DNA from: JADLHS01 sp036274115
GTDB lineage: Bacteria > Verrucomicrobiota > Verrucomicrobiia > Limisphaerales > JADLHS01
Direction: 5' to 3'
Length of the DNA: 11,186 bases
Assembly: GCA_036274115.1 (NCBI GenBank)
Contig: DASUGI010000388.1
Location: 1 to 11,186 of the forward strand
This document shows positions 7,589 to 11,186 of this stretch, in pieces. The notes under the pieces are model-generated. The model did no database searches. It saw only the letters and a program-made list of their open reading frames with translations, and was not told where the DNA came from. The translations under genes and the position numbers were made by a program. Position 1 is the stretch's first letter. Each line of letters starts with the position of its first letter.

Positions 7589-7951
7589 TTATTCGCGCTG
7601 GCCAAGAGAGCGGATCAGACCGCTGATTAGTTTACCCGATTGGACACAAAGTTGAAGCAAGTCGTTTTGCTCGGCTGCGGAAATATGCTTGTTGTCTAAC
7701 ATTACATAGGTCATCGAACGAACCTCGCCGCATGAACGCCTCGCAATGTTGTACGCTTGACGTTTCTCGCCAACATGGAGGCTTTCCCAACCTTCGGCGA
7801 CGTTGTTCATCACCGAAAGAGCCGCGCGTTGAACCTGGTCGCGCAACGCAAAATCCCGGAAGAGCGATTCGCGGCGGCAGAATGCATAGACCTGATTGGT
7901 CAACACACGCGCCGACTTCCACGCATCCGAATTTTCAAAAGGCTCGTTCAT
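7589..7951 (-). CDS. Four-helix-bundle protein (23S rRNA intervening-sequence protein family)
   Basis: This 120-aa helical protein fits the IVP/TIGR02436 family pattern: an early AWKSARVL helix, then LRDQVQRAALSVMNNVAEG (the conserved Q-x-x-R-A-x-x-S-x-x-x-N-x-A-E-G motif), then an IARRSCGEVRSM helix and a C-terminal helix. First found inside intervening sequences of 23S rRNA genes, the family is widespread and its function is unsettled; a nucleic-acid-binding role has been suggested. The frame allows ATGs at 7969, 7957 and 7951. The one at 7951 is chosen because AGGG lies 6 nt upstream and the family N-terminus begins there. It sits between cysH (36 nt) and cysD (36 nt); both gaps contain repetitive CTGG/CCAG-rich words, unlike the tight junctions elsewhere. 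It has no obvious link to sulfur metabolism. Confidence 0.88.
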   Translation of the reverse strand: MNEPFENSDAWKSARVLTNQVYAFCRRESLFRDFALRDQVQRAALSVMNNVAEGWESLHVGEKRQAYNIARRSCGEVRSMTYVMLDNKHISAAEQNDLLQLCVQSGKLISGLIRSLGQRE

Positions 7952-7953
7952 GT

Positions 7954-7990
7954 TCATCCCTAGAACCAAGGTCCTGGAGCCTGGACCCTA
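7954..7990. repeat. Short CCTGG-rich inverted repeat between cysH and the four-helix-bundle gene
   Basis: On the + strand GGTCC and GGACC (about 7971-7988) face each other around TGGAGCCT, forming a 5-bp stem that starts right at the cysH stop codon. It is too short and lacks a U-tract to be called a terminator. The opposite flank of the gene (7560-7588) has similar CTGG/CTGGGG words, so both may be worn ends of an inserted cassette. Confidence 0.3.
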
Positions 7991-8656
7991 AATCCCCGAC
8001 CCCATCTTCTCGCCGCCCCAGGCCACGTGCAGGCCACACTCGCGCTTCTCGTCAGCCTTGGCCGGGTCAAAATAATCCCACTCGTTCGGAAGGTTATGCT
8101 TCTCGAGATAGGCTTCCATCTCGGCGTCGCTCCAATAGAAAACGGGGCTGACTTTGATGGTCTTGAAATTCCTGTCCTCGACGACAATGTCCAGGCCGGC
8201 GCGATTGGGATTCTGCACTTTGCGCAGAGCAGTGAGCCAGATGGTCGGGGCGAGTTCAGTCATGCCGCGCTTGAAAGGTTCAAGCTTCATCACGGCGCTG
8301 AAATCCTTGAGCAAGTGCTCGTTCGCCTCGGTTGGTTCGGGCGGGCCACCGTGGATGGCGTCATAATGCGCCGCGGTCATCTTCGGCACGTAGGCTTTGA
8401 TATTGAGCTTGAGTTGCTGCTTCAATTGCTCGGCGTGCGCGTAAGTGGCGGGGCGATTGTAACCGTGGTCCGCCCAAAGCACCGGAATGTCCGGCTGCAC
8501 TTGCGTGGCCAGATGCAGAATCACCGCTTCGTAAGGACGATAGTTCGTGGAGACAATCGCGCGACCGTTGGCCTGTGCGATCGCCCATTTCACAATGTCG
8601 AGCGCGGACTTGTTCCGCAACTCGGCGTTGGCTTTGTTAACCTGGTCTGATGTCAT
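7988..8656 (-). CDS. cysH: Phosphoadenosine phosphosulfate (PAPS) reductase family protein
   Basis: CysH reduces activated sulfate to sulfite, using thioredoxin or glutaredoxin. The 222-aa protein has the adenine-nucleotide hydrolase-like fold segments STNYRPYEAVILHL (36-49) and WADHGYNRPATY (61-72), and the C-terminal catalytic motif KRECGLH with C207. C207 is the only cysteine in the protein. The cysteine pairs that bind the 4Fe-4S cluster in APS reductases are absent, so it is of the PAPS-using type. Its first motif is divergent from E. coli CysH (STNYRPYEA in place of an SSSFG-type loop), and DHGY replaces the usual DTGY. The start ATG shares its A with the TAA stop of the upstream MNT gene (1-nt overlap), implying coupled translation. 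No APS kinase to make PAPS is present in the window. Confidence 0.93.
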   Translation of the reverse strand: MTSDQVNKANAELRNKSALDIVKWAIAQANGRAIVSTNYRPYEAVILHLATQVQPDIPVLWADHGYNRPATYAHAEQLKQQLKLNIKAYVPKMTAAHYDAIHGGPPEPTEANEHLLKDFSAVMKLEPFKRGMTELAPTIWLTALRKVQNPNRAGLDIVVEDRNFKTIKVSPVFYWSDAEMEAYLEKHNLPNEWDYFDPAKADEKRECGLHVAWGGEKMGSGI

Positions 8657-9120
8657 TATGGCTTTGTCAGTTGTTCGACGTCGGCGAGGTCCTTCAATCG
8701 GCCACTCGCCTTCTTATTCGCAATTAAATCTTCCAGACTGATCACTTTCACTGGTTGCCCATCAATCGTGGCTGCAACGCTCCGCGCAGATGCTGCCGCG
8801 AAATCGCCACCCGATATGCTCGGGAGAATCTCGACCTGATTCGGCACCGCGCCGAAGCGCGTGACACTTTCCCGGTCCAAGAACCATTCCGGCGCAAGCC
8901 CTTCAAGCGGCCCGCCAAAAAATTTCCGGACCGCAGCCACCAACCGTTCTGCGTTCTGCGGCGACACTGCCACCCAGACATCCATATCTCGCGTCGGTCG
9001 CACATATCCGTGGTACGCGACCGCATGACCGCCAACGAGTAGATAGTCAACGCAGGCTTCGTTTAGACAGATTAGGAAGTCGCGGAAGTCGTCGCTGAGA
9101 TGACTCGGGTCCATAGGCAT
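8656..9120 (-). CDS. Minimal nucleotidyltransferase (MNT/AbiEii-like), 154 aa
   Basis: A nucleotidyltransferase-fold protein. DYLLVGGHAVAYHGYVRPTRDMDVWV contains the Gly-Gly turn (G30-G31) and the metal-binding pair D45/D47, with a probable third carboxylate at E97 (QVEILPSI). The C-terminal VISLEDLIANKKASGRLKDLADVEQL is typical of this family. The frame continues to 9207, but the start is placed at 9120 (or 9114, MDPSHL) because the conserved domain begins there and the upstream extension instead overlaps the small partner gene. No Shine-Dalgarno sequence is visible. Its TAA overlaps the cysH ATG by one base. It is distinct in sequence from the other MNT at 5814-6371. The substrate is unknown. 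Confidence 0.85.
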   Translation of the reverse strand: MPMDPSHLSDDFRDFLICLNEACVDYLLVGGHAVAYHGYVRPTRDMDVWVAVSPQNAERLVAAVRKFFGGPLEGLAPEWFLDRESVTRFGAVPNQVEILPSISGGDFAAASARSVAATIDGQPVKVISLEDLIANKKASGRLKDLADVEQLTKP

Positions 9121-9262
9121 ATTGCCGCGCCAATTCCAGTTGGCGCAGGCGCTCCATCGGTGATAACGATCGCCACCAGGCACGATCCGCAGCTTCTGCT
9201 TCGGCATGAGAAGCGAATCGCGTGACTACGGGGGTGATATATCGCGCTCGGCTTTCGTTCAT
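9047..9262 (-). CDS. Small helical partner protein of the second MNT gene (71 aa)
   Basis: A short charged protein with FASHAEAEAADRAWWRSLSPMERL, a pattern I recall from small proteins encoded just ahead of VGGHAVAYHG-type nucleotidyltransferases ('AEAE-AD-x-x-x-x-x-SLSPEERL'). Function is not established. It starts 24 nt after the cysI stop, with no visible Shine-Dalgarno sequence. It overlaps the MNT frame by about 74 nt if the MNT starts at 9120. This is longer than the 4-nt overlap of the other module, and the basic C-terminal tail (RRLPRLPNLSKRSLR) lies in the overlap. A frameshift near 9120 shortening or redirecting the tail cannot be excluded. Confidence 0.65.
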   Translation of the reverse strand: MNESRARYITPVVTRFASHAEAEAADRAWWRSLSPMERLRQLELARQYAYGPESSQRRLPRLPNLSKRSLR

Positions 9263-9286
9263 GGTTTCAATTTTATACGTAGCGAT

Positions 9287-10960
9287 TCAATTGGTTACCG
9301 CCGTTTCCTTCAACAGCACCCGATCACACCAGTCACCAAAGCGTTCGTTGACGTTGCGCTCCTTGGCAAATCGCGTCAGCACCGGGCGCAGCTCATTCTC
9401 GATGTCCGGGTCTTTGAGCGTTTCCTTCCAGACGCGATTCAGTCGCGTGCCGGAGGCGTTGGCGCCCAGCCAGACCTGGTAGCGACCCGGTCCTTTGCCG
9501 ACAAAACCAATCTCTGCCATGTAAGGTCGCGCGCAGCCATTGGGGCAGCCCGTGGAGCGAATAATAATTTCTTCGTTGCTCAGCCCAAGGTCACCGCAAA
9601 GCTTTTCGATGCGATCCACCAGGCCAGGCAACATGCGCTCGCTCTCCGCCAGCGCAAGACCGCACGTGGGGAGCGCCGGGCACGCCATTGCGGCGGCATG
9701 CAGCACGCTGGCCTGATTCTCGGTCTTCACGCCGTGTTGGGAGAGCACCGCGTTAATGCCGACCTTGTCGGCCTCAGTCACTTTCGCCAGAATCACATTC
9801 TGGTTCGCCGTCAGGCGGAATTCGATGTCGGGAAACGTTTCCGCAATCTGGCGCAACGCGACTTTCTGAGCGCCTTTCAAACGTCCGGTTTCGACGAACA
9901 ATCCCAGGAACCAGGAACCATCCACGGCCTGATGCCAGCCGAGAACATCCGAAGTAGTCGTGAACTGGTATGGCTTAATGGGCGAAAGCTTGATGCCCGC
10001 GCGCTTCTCGACCTCGGCTCGGGTCCAATCCACGCCACGTTCCTCAACCACATACTTGAGTCGCGCGTGCTTGCGATCGGTGCGGTCACCGAAATCGCGA
10101 TGAATCGTCAGCACCGCCTTGGCGACTGCAACCAGATGTTCGGGCGTGAAGAATCCAAGTTCGCTCGCGAGCCGTGGATAGGTTTGTTGATTGCCGTGGG
10201 TGCGTCCCATGCCGCCGCCGACGACCAGGTTGTAGCCAACGAGTTGGTCGTTCTCGACAACCGCGATGAAGCCAAGGTCGTTGGTGAAAATGTCGAGGTC
10301 ATTCACCGGCGGAATGACAAAAGCCGTTTTGAATTTGCGCGGCAAATACGTCTTACCGTAGAGCGGGTCCGCGTAAGCCTGATTAAATGGGTCATCGATC
10401 TTGAGTTGGAAACCGTCAATCCAGATGGCGTGGTAAGCGCGCGTCTGCGGACGCAACGCATCGGCAACGCGCACGCAATCCTGATAAACCTGTTCGCGCG
10501 CCTTCGTGTAAGCGGGAATTGGTGGCGCGAGAACGTTGCGATTGACGTCGCCGCACGCGGCCAGCGTGGACAGCAACGACTCATTTATCTTTTTCACGAG
10601 CAAACGGAGGTTCGCCTTGACGACGCCGTGGAATTGGATGCTCTGACGCGTGGTGATGCGCAGCGTGTTGTTTCCGTAGAGCCACGCGAGTTCATCAAAT
10701 ACCTGCCACTGCTTCGCCGTCATCACGCCACCAGGGATGCGTCCGCGAATCATCATGATGAACTTTTTCCCGCCGGCCCGCTGGTCGCGGTCGTCCTGTT
10801 GATAGATGCCGTGGAACTTCAGGAATTGATTGTCGTCACCGTTGAATTGGTCGACGCTTCCGTTCGCGAGGGTGGCTGCAATAGTACCGGCCAAAGTCGG
10901 GATTGCCTCTTTGATAACCTCGTTGTGGGTTACTTCTCTTGGAGCGCCGTTGTTTGCCAT
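9287..10960 (-). CDS. cysI: Assimilatory sulfite reductase hemoprotein
   Basis: CysI reduces sulfite to sulfide by six electrons at a coupled siroheme and 4Fe-4S centre. Numbered from an in-frame TTG at 10966 (two codons upstream), the cluster ligands are C429-x5-C435 (ACPALPTCGLALAESER) and C474-x3-C478 (TGCPNGCARPYMAEIG). Siroheme and sulfite-contacting basic residues are seen in TLRITTRQSIQFHG (101-114), CGDVNRNVL (138-146) and LPRKFKTAFVIPP (208-220). Length (557 aa) matches bacterial CysI. The ATG at 10960 is preferred over the TTG. No cysJ flavoprotein or ferredoxin is nearby, so the electron donor is undetermined; KFHGIYQQDDRDQR and GRIPGGVMTAKQW resemble CysI more than the plant-type enzyme. 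First gene of the cluster, followed after 24 nt by the small MNT-partner gene. Confidence 0.97.
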   Translation of the reverse strand: MANNGAPREVTHNEVIKEAIPTLAGTIAATLANGSVDQFNGDDNQFLKFHGIYQQDDRDQRAGGKKFIMMIRGRIPGGVMTAKQWQVFDELAWLYGNNTLRITTRQSIQFHGVVKANLRLLVKKINESLLSTLAACGDVNRNVLAPPIPAYTKAREQVYQDCVRVADALRPQTRAYHAIWIDGFQLKIDDPFNQAYADPLYGKTYLPRKFKTAFVIPPVNDLDIFTNDLGFIAVVENDQLVGYNLVVGGGMGRTHGNQQTYPRLASELGFFTPEHLVAVAKAVLTIHRDFGDRTDRKHARLKYVVEERGVDWTRAEVEKRAGIKLSPIKPYQFTTTSDVLGWHQAVDGSWFLGLFVETGRLKGAQKVALRQIAETFPDIEFRLTANQNVILAKVTEADKVGINAVLSQHGVKTENQASVLHAAAMACPALPTCGLALAESERMLPGLVDRIEKLCGDLGLSNEEIIIRSTGCPNGCARPYMAEIGFVGKGPGRYQVWLGANASGTRLNRVWKETLKDPDIENELRPVLTRFAKERNVNERFGDWCDRVLLKETAVTN

Positions 10961-10975
10961 AATCAATAAATAAAC

Positions 10976-11003
10976 ATTCTACGAAAGAATTCCCCTCCGT
11001 CGA
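10976..11003 (-). promoter_or_regulatory. Candidate sigma-70-type promoter for the cys cluster
   Basis: On the minus strand, TAGAAT (10976-10981) resembles a -10 box and TCGACG (10998-11003) a weak -35 box, 16 nt apart. They lie just upstream of the cysI ATG at 10960. This implies a very short leader of roughly ten bases, in keeping with the lack of a Shine-Dalgarno sequence. Motif match only. Confidence 0.3.
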
Positions 11004-11055
11004 GAACTCATTTTTCAATACTCTACTTGAATGATGCAGATTTAGCGACGAATAC

Positions 11056-11087
11056 GGATTCTCACTCGGAGCGCCTAGGGATTCTCA
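11056..11087. repeat. Paired 9-bp direct repeats upstream of cysI
   Basis: GGATTCTCA occurs at 11056-11064 and 11079-11087, 23 nt apart start to start (about two helical turns), upstream of the candidate cysI promoter. The second copy overlaps the end of the upstream gene. It could be a regulator-binding site, or chance. Confidence 0.25.
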
Positions 11088-11186
11088 ATCTGTGACTTTG
11101 CGGATTGTTTGCGTTCAAACGTTTGATCCTCCCAGGACGCGGGATCGTCGAGCGATTCGAGATGGGTAAACACCGCCGCATCCGTC
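11075..11186 (-). CDS. C-terminal end of an unidentified gene (36 codons seen)
   Basis: A minus-strand frame is open from the window's right edge (first full codon ends at 11185) to a TAG at 11075-11077. Its product ends AVFTHLESLDDPASWEDQTFERKQ followed by a short polar tail. Composition looks like a genuine acidic protein C-terminus, but I do not recognise the family. It lies 114 nt upstream of cysI on the same strand and could be part of the same regulon. Another minus-strand frame is also open here, so the assignment rests on composition alone. Confidence 0.45.
   Translation of the reverse strand, partial: TDAAVFTHLESLDDPASWEDQTFERKQSAKSQIENP

Noticed and set aside
9206..10969. 587-codon open frame on the + strand
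   Set aside because: It lies entirely antisense to cysI, whose motifs are unmistakable; the translation has no recognisable domain and looks like a codon-structure shadow.
11105..11130. Perfect 10-bp palindrome CAAACGTTTG near the right edge, possible operator
   Set aside because: It lies inside the apparent coding end of the upstream gene, and 10-bp palindromes occur by chance.

Overview
The window most likely comes from a verrucomicrobial (Pedosphaera/Limisphaerales-like) chromosome or a close relative. This is inferred from three things seen here: a very long ECF sigma factor with a membrane segment and many carboxypeptidase-regulatory-like repeats, the style of the GC-rich palindromic repeats, and the sequence type of CysH. 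No rRNA, tRNA or other taxonomic marker is present.

Layout. Left edge (1-495, + strand): the 3' end of an endonuclease III-like DNA glycosylase gene whose frame runs straight through two palindromic repeat elements. 496-1072: a mostly non-coding stretch with small palindromes and one doubtful ORF. 1073-4396 (- strand): a 1107-aa sigma factor fused to a membrane segment and a long repeat-rich region. 4488-10960 (- strand): a closely packed cluster holding the core of assimilatory sulfate reduction, read right to left as cysI, cysH, cysD, cysN. Right edge (11075-11186, - strand): the last 36 codons of an unidentified gene.

The cys cluster is the striking part. CysDN makes APS from sulfate and ATP, CysH reduces the activated sulfate to sulfite, and CysI reduces sulfite to sulfide. 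Yet no two cys genes are adjacent. Between cysI and cysH lie a small protein plus a minimal nucleotidyltransferase (MNT); between cysH and cysD lies a four-helix-bundle (23S rRNA IVP-type) gene; between cysD and cysN lie another small protein plus MNT. All are on the same strand with overlaps or short gaps (1-nt and 4-nt overlaps, gaps of 6, 9, 24, 36 and 36 nt), so they look co-transcribed. A candidate promoter lies just upstream of cysI.

Not seen here: an APS kinase (CysC, neither separate nor fused to CysN), a siroheme synthase, or a sulfite reductase flavoprotein (CysJ). CysH lacks the Fe-S cysteines typical of APS reductases, so an APS kinase would be expected elsewhere in the genome.
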